64,000 nucleotides of DNA, from positions 51,062 to 115,061 of the forward strand of contig NZ_JAAKEL010000008.1 of assembly GCF_011039205.1 (NCBI RefSeq), read 5' to 3'. Numbering within the stretch: position 1 is the first letter of the stretch; each line of letters begins with the position of its first letter. The notes beneath the pieces are model-generated. The model was not told the origin of the DNA and ran no database searches. It saw only the letters and a list, made by a program, of their open reading frames with translations. This DNA is from Dysgonomonas sp. ZJ279 (GTDB lineage: Bacteria; Bacteroidota; Bacteroidia; Bacteroidales; Dysgonomonadaceae). The translations under genes were made by a program, and so were the position numbers. This document shows positions 44,458 to 52,933 of this stretch, piece by piece.

Positions 44458-45507
44458 TTACACAATTAACATTGCGTCGCCATAAGTACCAAAGCGATAC
44501 TTCTCTTTAACAGCCATTTCGTAAATCTCCATAATACGATCGTAACCACCGAATGCCGTAGTCATCATCAATAATGTAGATTGTGGCAAATGGAAATTCG
44601 TAACCAAAGAATCAGCCACTCCAAAGTCGTAGGGAGGGAAGATAAACTTATTAGTCCATCCATTATTCACTTTAAGGTGGCCGTCAGTACTTACAATTGT
44701 TTCGACAGCACGCATAACAGATGTACCAACAGCACAAATACGGCGACCTTCGTCTTTCGCCTTATTCACCTGATTGGCCGTTTCTACTGTAATTCGTAGC
44801 TGCTCCGAATCCATTTTATGTTTAGTCAGGTCTTCTACATCGATATCGCGATAGTTCCCCAATCCCGAATGGAGTGTTATATAAGCAAAGTCAATACCTT
44901 TTATTTCAAGACGCTTCATCAATTCGCGGCTAAAGTGTAAGCCGGCAGCGGGAGCTACAACAGCACCTTCGGTCTTAGCGAATATTGTCTGATAACGTTC
45001 TTTATCTTCTGCTTCTTCGGTACGTCCCAAATACTTAGGTATTGGTGTTTCACCCAACGAATAAAGCGTCTTTTTAAACTCTTCACTCGGTCCGTCGTAC
45101 AAGAAACGAAGTGTACGACCACGTGAAGTTGTATTATCTATAACTTCGGCAACCATAGAATCATCGTCACCAAAATATAATTTATTACCAATACGGATCT
45201 TACGTGCAGGATCTACCAACACATCCCATAAATGGAACTCTTCGTTCAGCTCTCTTAACAAGAATACCTCGATTGTCGCACCTGTTTTCTCTTTATTTCC
45301 ATAAAGTCGTGCAGGAAATACTTTCGTATCGTTAAATACAAATACATCCTTATCGTCGAAGTAAGTAATAATATCTTTGAAGACCTTATGCTCAACCTCT
45401 CCCGTTTTACGATTAACAACTAACAATCGAGACTCATCTCTATTTTTAGCAGGATGGGTAGCAATAAGCTCCTCTGGAAGATCAAACTTAAATTGGGACA
45501 GTTTCAT
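44458..45507 (-). CDS. queA: S-adenosylmethionine:tRNA ribosyltransferase-isomerase
   Basis: Transfers and isomerises the ribosyl part of SAM onto 7-aminomethyl-7-deazaguanine in tRNA, a late step to queuosine. The 349-residue protein has [47 protein letters not shown] and [10 protein letters not shown]. It lies between truB and folK, all on the minus strand, separated by 12 and 0 nt. Confidence 0.95.
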   Translation of the reverse strand: MKLSQFKFDLPEELIATHPAKNRDESRLLVVNRKTGEVEHKVFKDIITYFDDKDVFVFNDTKVFPARLYGNKEKTGATIEVFLLRELNEEFHLWDVLVDPARKIRIGNKLYFGDDDSMVAEVIDNTTSRGRTLRFLYDGPSEEFKKTLYSLGETPIPKYLGRTEEAEDKERYQTIFAKTEGAVVAPAAGLHFSRELMKRLEIKGIDFAYITLHSGLGNYRDIDVEDLTKHKMDSEQLRITVETANQVNKAKDEGRRICAVGTSVMRAVETIVSTDGHLKVNNGWTNKFIFPPYDFGVADSLVTNFHLPQSTLLMMTTAFGGYDRIMEIYEMAVKEKYRFGTYGDAMLIV

Positions 45508-45519
45508 AATATCTATATA

Positions 45520-46224
45520 TTAATTTTTATTTTCTACAATTACTAAGGCATCTACAAACTCTTCTACTTGCTCTCCGGCAATACACTGATCGAGAGTCAC
45601 CTCTCCTATCCGTGTGCGCTCCAAACCAATCAGGTGCCCTCCTGATCCCAGCGCCAGACCTATATCGCGAGCCAATGCTCTTATATATGTTCCTTTACTA
45701 CAAACAACCCTTATTTTGATAACGGGTAAATCACATTCCAGCAATTCAATTTCGTCTATTACCAACAACTTGGGCTTTAATTCAACCTCTTGCCCTTCGC
45801 GTGCAAGATTATAAGCTCTTTCTCCGTTTACCTTACAAGCCGAATAGGCTGGGGGTATTTGTTGTATCTCACCTACAAAATCCTTTATCTTATCAGCAAC
45901 CAATTCCTTTGTAATATGCTCTATCGGATAAGTTGCATCCACTTCCGTTTCAAGATCGAAAGAGGGTGTTGTACTTCCTAGTTTGATAGTTGCAACATAT
46001 TCTTTTGTTTGATATTGAAATGTTTCTATCAGTTTCGTCTTTTTCCCTGTACAGACAATCATTACACCTGTAGCTAATGGATCCAGAGTACCTGCATGAC
46101 CAACTTTCAACTTCTTAACACCTAAATTGCGACAAAGTTTATTTCTTAACTTTCTCACCAAAGTGAATGACGTCCAATGCAATGGTTTATTTATATATAA
46201 TATTTCTCCTTCTATAAAATCCAT
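45520..46224 (-). CDS. truB: tRNA pseudouridine(55) synthase
   Basis: Makes pseudouridine-55 in the T-loop of tRNAs. The 234-residue protein has INKPLHWTSFTLVRKLR, the catalytic-Asp motif GHAGTLDPLATG (D near residue 47), PPAYSACKVNGERAYNLAREG and the CSKGTYIRALARDIG segment. Start ATG shares one base with the uppP stop (TAATG), a sign of translational coupling. Confidence 0.95.
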   Translation of the reverse strand: MDFIEGEILYINKPLHWTSFTLVRKLRNKLCRNLGVKKLKVGHAGTLDPLATGVMIVCTGKKTKLIETFQYQTKEYVATIKLGSTTPSFDLETEVDATYPIEHITKELVADKIKDFVGEIQQIPPAYSACKVNGERAYNLAREGQEVELKPKLLVIDEIELLECDLPVIKIRVVCSKGTYIRALARDIGLALGSGGHLIGLERTRIGEVTLDQCIAGEQVEEFVDALVIVENKN

Positions 46225-47111
46225 TACATAATATTTAAGTCATGACCGGTAAGCAATAATATCAATAGAACTCCTCCGAGTACAATACGATACCATCCGA
46301 ATAATTTAAAACCATATTTAGTTACAAATCCGATAAAGAATTTGATAGCCAATAATGCAACGATAAATGCAACGACATTACCAATTACCAATACCCCCAT
46401 ATTCTCTTTCAATAACTCAAAGCCAGTGGGAGACTGGATTAATTTCAATAATTTATAGCCCGTAGCGGCAGCCATTGTCGGTACAGCCAGAAAAAAAGAA
46501 AACTCGGCTGCATTCTTACGGCTCAGTCCACGGCTCATACCCCCTACGATAGTAGCCATAGAGCGCGATACACCGGGGATCATTGCTATACATTGAAAGA
46601 AACCAATAATAAAGGCGTTTTTATATGTTATATTTTGCTCACCTTCCTCAGGTCTATTGAACCATTTGTCTACAAACAACATTACAATACCACCAAGCAG
46701 AAGTGTAACAGCAACCACAGTTACATTTTCCAGCAACTCATCAATCTTATCACTAAACAGTAAACCTAATCCAGCAGCAGGAATAAAACCTGCTAAAAGT
46801 TTCCAGTAGAACTCGAACTTATAAAATATACGTTGAACAAAAAGCGAGAAACCACCTTTTGTCGAAGATTCTTCACTCGACATCAAAGATGCCGGAATAT
46901 CATGATTCAAACGAAAGAAACGGTTCCAGTATAAAACGATTACCGATAATATAGCACCGAATTGTATTATAATAGTAAAAGCTTTCACAAACTCAGTACT
47001 TTCGATACCTAATAAGCTTTGGGCTATGATCATATGCCCCGTAGAAGATATAGGCAAAAACTCTGTTAGCCCTTCAATGATGGCAATAATTATTGCCTCT
47101 ATTATACTCAT
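46224..47111 (-). CDS. uppP: Undecaprenyl-diphosphatase (BacA/UppP)
   Basis: Membrane phosphatase that recycles undecaprenyl pyrophosphate for peptidoglycan and polysaccharide synthesis; confers bacitracin tolerance when abundant. The 295-residue protein has the two catalytic segments [17 protein letters not shown] (about residues 14-30) and [14 protein letters not shown] (about 170-183). About seven or eight membrane helices are visible. Coupled to truB by one shared base; preceded by DUF3098 and ftsX. Confidence 0.95.
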   Translation of the reverse strand: MSIIEAIIIAIIEGLTEFLPISSTGHMIIAQSLLGIESTEFVKAFTIIIQFGAILSVIVLYWNRFFRLNHDIPASLMSSEESSTKGGFSLFVQRIFYKFEFYWKLLAGFIPAAGLGLLFSDKIDELLENVTVVAVTLLLGGIVMLFVDKWFNRPEEGEQNITYKNAFIIGFFQCIAMIPGVSRSMATIVGGMSRGLSRKNAAEFSFFLAVPTMAAATGYKLLKLIQSPTGFELLKENMGVLVIGNVVAFIVALLAIKFFIGFVTKYGFKLFGWYRIVLGGVLLILLLTGHDLNIM

Positions 47112-47140
47112 TCTTTATTATGTCTAGGTTAGAATTCTAA

Positions 47141-47395
47141 TCAACGTTCTTGTTGCTCAGCGGAAATTTCTTTTTTACGAGGATATAATATACCTACTAT
47201 CATCAAGAGAAAACCGAAAAAGCAAACCATCGGTGCAACTACGATTCTCTTTGTACTGAAAATATCCGGTTCAAAACCACCTTCGATACTTGACGATGGG
47301 CCTAACATCAATACAAATCCTATGATTATAATAAGGACTGATGCAGCGCAAATAATATAGTTCAGCTTATCAAAAGCAAAATCTTTTTTATCCAT
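47141..47395 (-). CDS. DUF3098 small membrane protein
   Basis: An 84-residue protein with two predicted membrane helices (about residues 12-30 and 52-69), DKLNYIICAASVLIIIIGFVLMLG in the first. DUF3098 is a Bacteroidetes family found between ftsX and uppP; no function is known. A role beside FtsX in cell envelope growth is suggested only by this conserved neighbourhood. Confidence 0.85.
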   Translation of the reverse strand: MDKKDFAFDKLNYIICAASVLIIIIGFVLMLGPSSSIEGGFEPDIFSTKRIVVAPMVCFFGFLLMIVGILYPRKKEISAEQQER

Positions 47396-47399
47396 ATTT

Positions 47400-48278
47400 T
47401 TAAACGTGATATAGTTTATTGGTTGTCATTCTTAAATACCTGTTCACTGCCGATATTGTTGCCAACGCGGCAATAATTATTCCAAAAGCAAACACCGACG
47501 CATAGACCATTAACAATTCATTCATGCTAACAATAGAAATCGAAACTGGAAATACATTCGTCACATAATACACTACGCCTGTAATGGCTATATTAGCCAA
47601 TATGGCAGCAATAATACCGCTTCCGATCATACTCCATACAAATGGGCGACGAATAAAAGTATTGGTTGCTCCCACAAGCCTCATTGTATTAATCAGGAAT
47701 CGTTTGGAATATATATTCAATTGTATAATACTGCGTATAAGAGTGAAAGATATAAAGACAAGAATAAGTGCTAGAACAAGTAAAATAGTGCCGACCATCG
47801 ATAAATTTGAATTCGCATTTGCAATATCATCAGGACTGTAAACTACATTTTTAATCAATTTTCCACCTTTTAGACTTTTCTCAACCAACTTCATACTATC
47901 AGGGTTCACATAGTCTGATTTAACAAATACATCAAAATAGCTGCGTGAAGGATCGTAACCTAATACCTCTTCAGGGTCGCGACCTAAATCTTCGACCAAC
48001 TGTTTCTTCACTTCTTCTTTACTAATAAAGGTTGCCGATTTTATATATGGATTCGCATCCAGATTCTTTTGTATTTTCGCAATATCAGCATCGGTCAGGT
48101 TTTCAGATAGCTCTATAGAAATACCTAAATTCTCTTTAAGATAGGATGTAAAGCCTTTTGCTGTAAAACCAACAAGAACTGTTAATCCTAAAAGAAATAG
48201 AACAAGAGTGATACTAATTGTAGTAATCACACCTGCTGTAAGCAACGACATGCTTTTTACCTGAGGTTTGTTAGACAT
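47400..48278 (-). CDS. ftsX: Cell division protein FtsX
   Basis: The 292-residue permease of the FtsEX complex, which couples ATP hydrolysis to peptidoglycan hydrolase activation at division. One N-terminal helix (about residues 15-38), an extracytoplasmic FtsX domain (about 48-150: ISIELSENLTDADIAKIQKNLDANP), and three C-terminal helices. FtsE is not in the window, as is usual when the two genes are separated in Bacteroidetes. The next gene, DUF3098, starts 4 nt downstream. Confidence 0.9.
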   Translation of the reverse strand: MSNKPQVKSMSLLTAGVITTISITLVLFLLGLTVLVGFTAKGFTSYLKENLGISIELSENLTDADIAKIQKNLDANPYIKSATFISKEEVKKQLVEDLGRDPEEVLGYDPSRSYFDVFVKSDYVNPDSMKLVEKSLKGGKLIKNVVYSPDDIANANSNLSMVGTILLVLALILVFISFTLIRSIIQLNIYSKRFLINTMRLVGATNTFIRRPFVWSMIGSGIIAAILANIAITGVVYYVTNVFPVSISIVSMNELLMVYASVFAFGIIIAALATISAVNRYLRMTTNKLYHV

Positions 48279-48424
48279 ATTATAATAAGAAAACTAATCT
48301 GTAAGACCCAAATGAGCACAATACACCCAAATTCGGAGCAAAGAAACAAAATAAATAGCGGTTTAGGTATTATTTTTGTTTTTTTTAATAAATAAAGCGA
48401 AAGGTTATAGAGTCTTTACTATTT

Positions 48425-49366
48425 TCATTTTCTTAGTCTCACATACTCCGTAGCATGATTCTCACCTTTATGTAGCATCAGGCTAGCTCTTTCTCTCGTT
48501 GGCAAGATGTTTCTTCGCAGGTTTTTGCTATTTATTTCGCGCCAAATTGTTTGAGCAGTCTTTACAGCTTCTTTATCTGATAATTGAATAAAATTGTGAA
48601 AGTATGATTTAGGATCGCTGAACGCACCTTTTCTGAACTTCAAGAAACGTGAAATATACCATTGTTCCAACAAATCCTCCTCAGCGTCTACATATATGGA
48701 AAAATCGACAAAGTCGGATACAAACACCCTCGGTTTATCGTGAGGATAGTCAGTTCCACTTTGCAAAACATTTAATCCCTCCAAAATAAGTATATCGGGC
48801 TGCTGAACCACTTGATATTCGTCTGGTACCACATCATATATTAAATGAGAATACTTCGGCACCTTTACTTCCGGCTTCCCCGACTTCACATCCATCACAA
48901 ACTGAATCAAATGTTTAATGTCGTACGATTGAGGGAAACCTTTCTTCAACATAATACCCTTTTCCTCCAATACTGCATTCGGATATAAAAAGCCATCAGT
49001 CGTAACCAATGCTACACGTGTATTTTCGCCCCACCGACTAAGTAATGCCTGCAGAACACGAGCCGTAGTACTTTTACCGACAGACACACTACCTGCGATA
49101 CTTATTATAAATGGAATTTTTTCCACTTTTGTCTTTAAGAAAGCTCGAAGAACGGACTGCCTGCCAACACGTGCATTTACGTAGTAACTCAACAGGCGCG
49201 ATAAAGGAAGATATATATCGCGCACCTCTTCGATAGACAATTCATCATCTATACCTTTAAGTGTCAGCAACTCCTCGGAAGTAAGAGTCAATGGTTCCGA
49301 ATCACGTAGTGCCGCCCATTTTTCCCTCGAAAACAACATATAAGGACTTTCGTTCAAAGTATCCAT
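48425..49366 (-). CDS. coaA: Type I pantothenate kinase
   Basis: Phosphorylates pantothenate, the first step of coenzyme A synthesis. The 313-residue protein has the P-loop [11 protein letters not shown] (about residues 92-102), [10 protein letters not shown] (about 123-132), [19 protein letters not shown] and [20 protein letters not shown], as in E. coli CoaA. It has a good promoter at 49388-49418 and is not tightly linked to ftsX downstream (146 nt gap). Confidence 0.95.
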   Translation of the reverse strand: MDTLNESPYMLFSREKWAALRDSEPLTLTSEELLTLKGIDDELSIEEVRDIYLPLSRLLSYYVNARVGRQSVLRAFLKTKVEKIPFIISIAGSVSVGKSTTARVLQALLSRWGENTRVALVTTDGFLYPNAVLEEKGIMLKKGFPQSYDIKHLIQFVMDVKSGKPEVKVPKYSHLIYDVVPDEYQVVQQPDILILEGLNVLQSGTDYPHDKPRVFVSDFVDFSIYVDAEEDLLEQWYISRFLKFRKGAFSDPKSYFHNFIQLSDKEAVKTAQTIWREINSKNLRRNILPTRERASLMLHKGENHATEYVRLRK

Positions 49367-49387
49367 TATTCTTCGTTTGATGTTTCA

Positions 49388-49418
49388 CAAAAGTAGAAAT
49401 CTAAATTTGAAATCTCAA
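49388..49418 (-). promoter_or_regulatory. coaA promoter
   Basis: On the minus strand TTG (complement of 49416-49418) and TACTTTTG (complement of 49388-49395) are 20 nt apart; the -7 box is 21 nt upstream of the coaA start. Confidence 0.7.
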
Positions 49419-49532
49419 ACAACCAACACTTTTATTGCGAACCCTACAGATTAAATATATTTAAAATAACATTTGAATCTATGTTGTTTTCTATTTGTCA
49501 GCAACATCCCTCTTTATCGAGAAGAGCCACAA

Positions 49533-50615
49533 TCAATTAATCTTCACCGACACTACTGGCTGCTGCTTCGTTTCATCAAGGGGAACAGCACTGTATTTTA
49601 TGTTAACAAAGTCTATCCCACGCAAATCTATACTACGAATGGCACTATTATACATTGTACGGTAATAAATGATACGGTTTGTCATATCCGTTGCCGAAGT
49701 CCACTGTGTAGCACTAGGAATAGGGGCAGGTACCTGACCTAGCGGAAACTCAATTCCCACAGGTATATCAAAATTATTCAGTATCTGAAAGCCTTGCAGC
49801 ACGGTTCCAAGTGCGGTATCTTGTTTGGGAGCAGTAGACTGATAAAAAGCAGCACGTACAAAACGAGACGGGGGTGTCACATCTCCCGGAATACCTAAGA
49901 AACCACTACCTGAGCCGAAGGGCGCTAGTTGTATATTTCCAAGCGGCCTAGATTCTGCCGCACCGGGAAAGAGATTGACATAATTGTTTAGATTGGTTAT
50001 TTGCCATTCAAAACCAGGCGAATTGGTAAGCACTCCTAACTTGTTCTCATAAAAATGAAGTTTACCCTCCACAATCTCCAACACTACCTGACGACCCGAG
50101 ACATCAGCAATACGCCAATGCACAGTCGAAGCACGCGGATCGACCCCTGCAATATGTATAGCTTTAATACCCTCTTTTACCTCATCAATAGTAGCAAAAT
50201 TTCCCAGCATCCACGATACCAATTGTAGATCGGCAACGGTCGATGCACTCTGAGCTTCATTATAGTCTTCATATTTTCCGTATCCGGGGAAATAAAATAA
50301 CCCGGCAGATAAACCAGCCTCATTTAGTCCTTCAGCTACAAACTCCTTTTGTTCTACTGCGAAGCCTATATAACCATAGCGTGCTATAAACTCCTTACCA
50401 GACAATTTTCCGCCCGGCAGATAGGAATATTGCTTATAACCACGTGGCACAACAACGTACAGACTATTTAACTCACTACCTCCCCATTCAATAGTACGTG
50501 CAAGAATAGGTGTGCCATCTTTTGCCGTCAGCGTAATACCTGTACAGGCTTCTATGGCCTGATGCTGAAAAGCAGCGGCAGCAACAACCAACACGATTAA
50601 TATTTTTTTCATCAT
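49533..50615 (-). CDS. Choloylglycine hydrolase family (linear amide C-N hydrolase), exported
   Basis: An Ntn-hydrolase of the bile salt hydrolase/penicillin V acylase family, about 360 residues. The N-terminus is a signal peptide (MKKILIVLVVAAAAFQH) that runs straight into the sequence IEACTGITL. The cysteine (C24 from the ATG at 50615, C23 from the ATG at 50612) is the expected nucleophile and would become the N-terminal residue after cleavage. The conserved arginine is in ILARTIEWG. NEAGLSAGLFYFPGY and the LGVLTNSPGFEWQ segment with the family Asn are present. Substrate (bile salts, acyl-homoserine lactones, penicillin V) cannot be assigned. The frame extends to a TTG at 50654, which is unlikely. 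Confidence 0.85.
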   Translation of the reverse strand: MMKKILIVLVVAAAAFQHQAIEACTGITLTAKDGTPILARTIEWGGSELNSLYVVVPRGYKQYSYLPGGKLSGKEFIARYGYIGFAVEQKEFVAEGLNEAGLSAGLFYFPGYGKYEDYNEAQSASTVADLQLVSWMLGNFATIDEVKEGIKAIHIAGVDPRASTVHWRIADVSGRQVVLEIVEGKLHFYENKLGVLTNSPGFEWQITNLNNYVNLFPGAAESRPLGNIQLAPFGSGSGFLGIPGDVTPPSRFVRAAFYQSTAPKQDTALGTVLQGFQILNNFDIPVGIEFPLGQVPAPIPSATQWTSATDMTNRIIYYRTMYNSAIRSIDLRGIDFVNIKYSAVPLDETKQQPVVSVKIN

Positions 50616-50719
50616 TTTCACTATTATAATTAATCTATCAGAAGAACAAATCAACCTTCACCCCAAACTACAACCTACCCTCAATGCCAGTCAGATAAAA
50701 TCATCATTATCCGACCAAT

Positions 50720-50727
50720 CAAATATA
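50720..50727 (-). promoter_or_regulatory. -7 box for the choloylglycine hydrolase gene
   Basis: On the minus strand TATATTTG matches TAnnTTTG, 104 nt upstream of the start codon. No clear -33. Confidence 0.35.
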
Positions 50728-50823
50728 CATTAATTTAATTACACAGATATACATATTAATATTTTTTGCACATCTCGGCATTTATTAATATATTTAAAAA
50801 CTAAACTTTTTAAAATTTAAACC

Positions 50824-51177
50824 ATGAAAAAAATTATCTTTCTATTTACATTAGTCCTAACACTATGCATGAATAGTGACATGAATGCCCGTACAAACGC
50901 AGATGAGGTTAATGCAACGCCTGAACGAGTTATTGATCTAGGGGTAATTTCTTCACCACACAGATTTACGGTGTATATTGACCCATATAGCGAAAAATAT
51001 GTAGGAACAGCAGCGGCAATTCTAAAAATAAGCGAAAATAGTGATAGATACGTAACTTTTGAAATTAGTAACAGCTATGATTATTCTAATTATGGCACAT
51101 TTTATTATGAGATTTACACATTGGACTTAGATGGTAAGTATAAAGGCTTTGCCGTTGTAGGGACATTCAAAAATTAA
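50824..51177 (+). CDS. Small exported protein of unknown function
   Basis: A 117-residue protein with a signal peptide (MKKIIFLFTLVLTLCMNS, cleaved probably near residue 22). The remainder looks beta-rich (VIDLGVISSPHRFTVYIDP, then YVTFEISNSYDYSNYGTFYY), with no Cys pair or family motif that I recognise. It has its own terminator at 51198-51230 and no partner within 160 nt. Confidence 0.6.
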   Translation: MKKIIFLFTLVLTLCMNSDMNARTNADEVNATPERVIDLGVISSPHRFTVYIDPYSEKYVGTAAAILKISENSDRYVTFEISNSYDYSNYGTFYYEIYTLDLDGKYKGFAVVGTFKN

Positions 51178-51197
51178 CATTCAATTATAGCACATAA

Positions 51198-51230
51198 AAA
51201 GGGAGGTTTCATTAATGGGAACCTCCCTTT
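51198..51230 (+). terminator. Terminator after the small exported protein gene
   Basis: 11-bp stem AAAGGGAGGTT (51198-51208) with 51220-51230, loop of 11 nt, followed by CTATTTCC. Confidence 0.75.
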
Positions 51231-51300
51231 CTATTTCCAATTACTGAAATATAAAAAAAACTAAATATAAACAAACCCCTCTTCTATCTGTTCTATAAGT

Positions 51301-51332
51301 GATGTAAAATATCTATAATCATGGTTTACATC
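51301..51332. promoter_or_regulatory. Inverted repeat in the sufB promoter region
   Basis: GATGTAAA (51301-51308) and TTTACATC (51325-51332) form an 8-bp perfect inverted repeat with 16-nt spacing, just upstream of the -7 box at 51344. The position fits an operator for a dimeric regulator of Fe-S assembly, but no factor can be named. Confidence 0.4.
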
Positions 51333-51343
51333 GTAGAATGTAA

Positions 51344-51351
51344 TATATTTG
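51344..51351 (+). promoter_or_regulatory. -7 box for sufB
   Basis: TATATTTG matches TAnnTTTG, 47 nt before the sufB start codon. Confidence 0.5.
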
Positions 51352-51398
51352 TAGTTCAAAAAGCAAAAGAAGTAAATCTTTTGCCAAATTAAATAAAT

Positions 51399-52856
51399 AT
51401 GCAAGAAGATCAAGATAAAATTTTAGACGAAATCACATCCGGAGAATACAAATACGGATTTGTTACAGATATTGACACCGACGTTATTCCCGTTGGCTTA
51501 AGCGAAGATGTAGTGCGCCTTATTTCGGCAAAGAAAAACGAACCTGAGTGGATGCTCGAGTTCAGATTGAAAGCCTACAGACATTGGTGTACACTGAAAA
51601 TGCCTGAATGGGCACACCTGAATATACCTGAAATAGATTATCAGAGTATTAGTTATTACGCTGCTCCTAAAAAGAAAGACGGACCTAAGAGCCTCGACGA
51701 GGTAGACCCTGAACTATTAAAAACTTTCGACAAACTAGGTATTCCGTTACATGAACGCGAAATGCTTGCCGGAGTCTCTAATATGGCTATAGATGCCGTA
51801 ATAGATAGTGTATCGGTAAAAACAACATTCAAAGATGTATTAGCTGAGAAAGGAATTATATTCTGTTCGTTTAGCGAAGCTGTGCAAGAACATCCCGAAT
51901 TAGTAAAGAAATACTTGGGTACTGTTGTTCCTTACAGCGACAATTTCTTTGGTGCTCTTAATTCTGCCGTGTTCAGTGATGGTTCGTTTGCCTATATACC
52001 CAAAGGCGTACGCTGCCCAATGGAATTATCTACTTATTTCCGTATAAATGCTGCTAATACAGGACAGTTTGAACGCACATTGCTTGTTGCCGACGACGAC
52101 TCTTACGTGAGTTATCTGGAAGGATGTACAGCCCCAATGCGTGATGAGAATCAATTGCATGCTGCGATTGTAGAAATTATAGCTCTCGATCGTGCCGAAG
52201 TTAAATATTCTACAGTTCAAAACTGGTATCCGGGAGATAAAGAAGGTAAAGGCGGAATTTACAACTTTGTAACGAAAAGAGGAATCTGCAAAGGCAAAGG
52301 CTCTAAGATATCGTGGACTCAAGTAGAAACAGGCTCGGCTGTTACGTGGAAATATCCATCGTGCATACTTGCCGGCGACGATTCTATCGGCGAATTCTAT
52401 TCGGTAGCTGTTACTAATCATCATCAACAAGCCGATACAGGTACAAAGATGATACATTTGGGTAAAAATACTAAAAGCCGAATCGTATCGAAAGGTATAT
52501 CTGCCGGACAAAGCCAAAACTCATATCGTGGATTGGTAAAAGTCTCAGCAAAAGCAGAAGGAGCCCGTAACCATTCACAATGTGATAGTTTACTATTGGG
52601 TGACAAATGCGGTGCACACACATTCCCATATTCTGATATTGCCAATCCGAGTGCAGTAATAGAGCATGAAGCTACAACTTCGAAAATCAGTGAAGATCAG
52701 GTATTCTATTGTAATCAACGTGGTATTTCTACCGAAGATGCAGTAGGACTTATCGTAAATGGTTATGCAAAAGAGGTTATGCAAAAGCTCCCTATGGAGT
52801 TTGCGGTAGAGGCTCAGAAGTTGCTTCAAATTAGTTTGGAAGGTAGCGTAGGGTAA
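51399..52856 (+). CDS. sufB: Fe-S cluster assembly protein SufB
   Basis: Scaffold subunit of the SufBCD complex that builds Fe-S clusters. The 485-residue protein has the family order: [27 protein letters not shown] at the N-terminus, the beta-helix core, [45 protein letters not shown], and [22 protein letters not shown] with the conserved cysteines. sufC and sufD, which normally follow, are absent here: the gene ends at a bidirectional terminator and a convergent fucosidase gene. Confidence 0.95.
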   Translation: MQEDQDKILDEITSGEYKYGFVTDIDTDVIPVGLSEDVVRLISAKKNEPEWMLEFRLKAYRHWCTLKMPEWAHLNIPEIDYQSISYYAAPKKKDGPKSLDEVDPELLKTFDKLGIPLHEREMLAGVSNMAIDAVIDSVSVKTTFKDVLAEKGIIFCSFSEAVQEHPELVKKYLGTVVPYSDNFFGALNSAVFSDGSFAYIPKGVRCPMELSTYFRINAANTGQFERTLLVADDDSYVSYLEGCTAPMRDENQLHAAIVEIIALDRAEVKYSTVQNWYPGDKEGKGGIYNFVTKRGICKGKGSKISWTQVETGSAVTWKYPSCILAGDDSIGEFYSVAVTNHHQQADTGTKMIHLGKNTKSRIVSKGISAGQSQNSYRGLVKVSAKAEGARNHSQCDSLLLGDKCGAHTFPYSDIANPSAVIEHEATTSKISEDQVFYCNQRGISTEDAVGLIVNGYAKEVMQKLPMEFAVEAQKLLQISLEGSVG

Positions 52857-52869
52857 TTATTATCAACTG

Positions 52870-52921
52870 ATATATAAAACAAGAAAGGATAGCATGTGCT
52901 ATCCTTTCTTGTTTTATATAT
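52870..52921. terminator. Bidirectional terminator between sufB and the fucosidase gene
   Basis: A perfect 25-bp inverted repeat with a 2-nt centre. The stem AAGAAAGGATAGCA is closed by AACAAGAAAG, with A/T-rich ends giving a T tract (TTGTTTTATATATTTT) in the plus direction and a similar one in the minus direction. Confidence 0.9.
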
Positions 52922-52933
52922 TTTACCGTTCTT

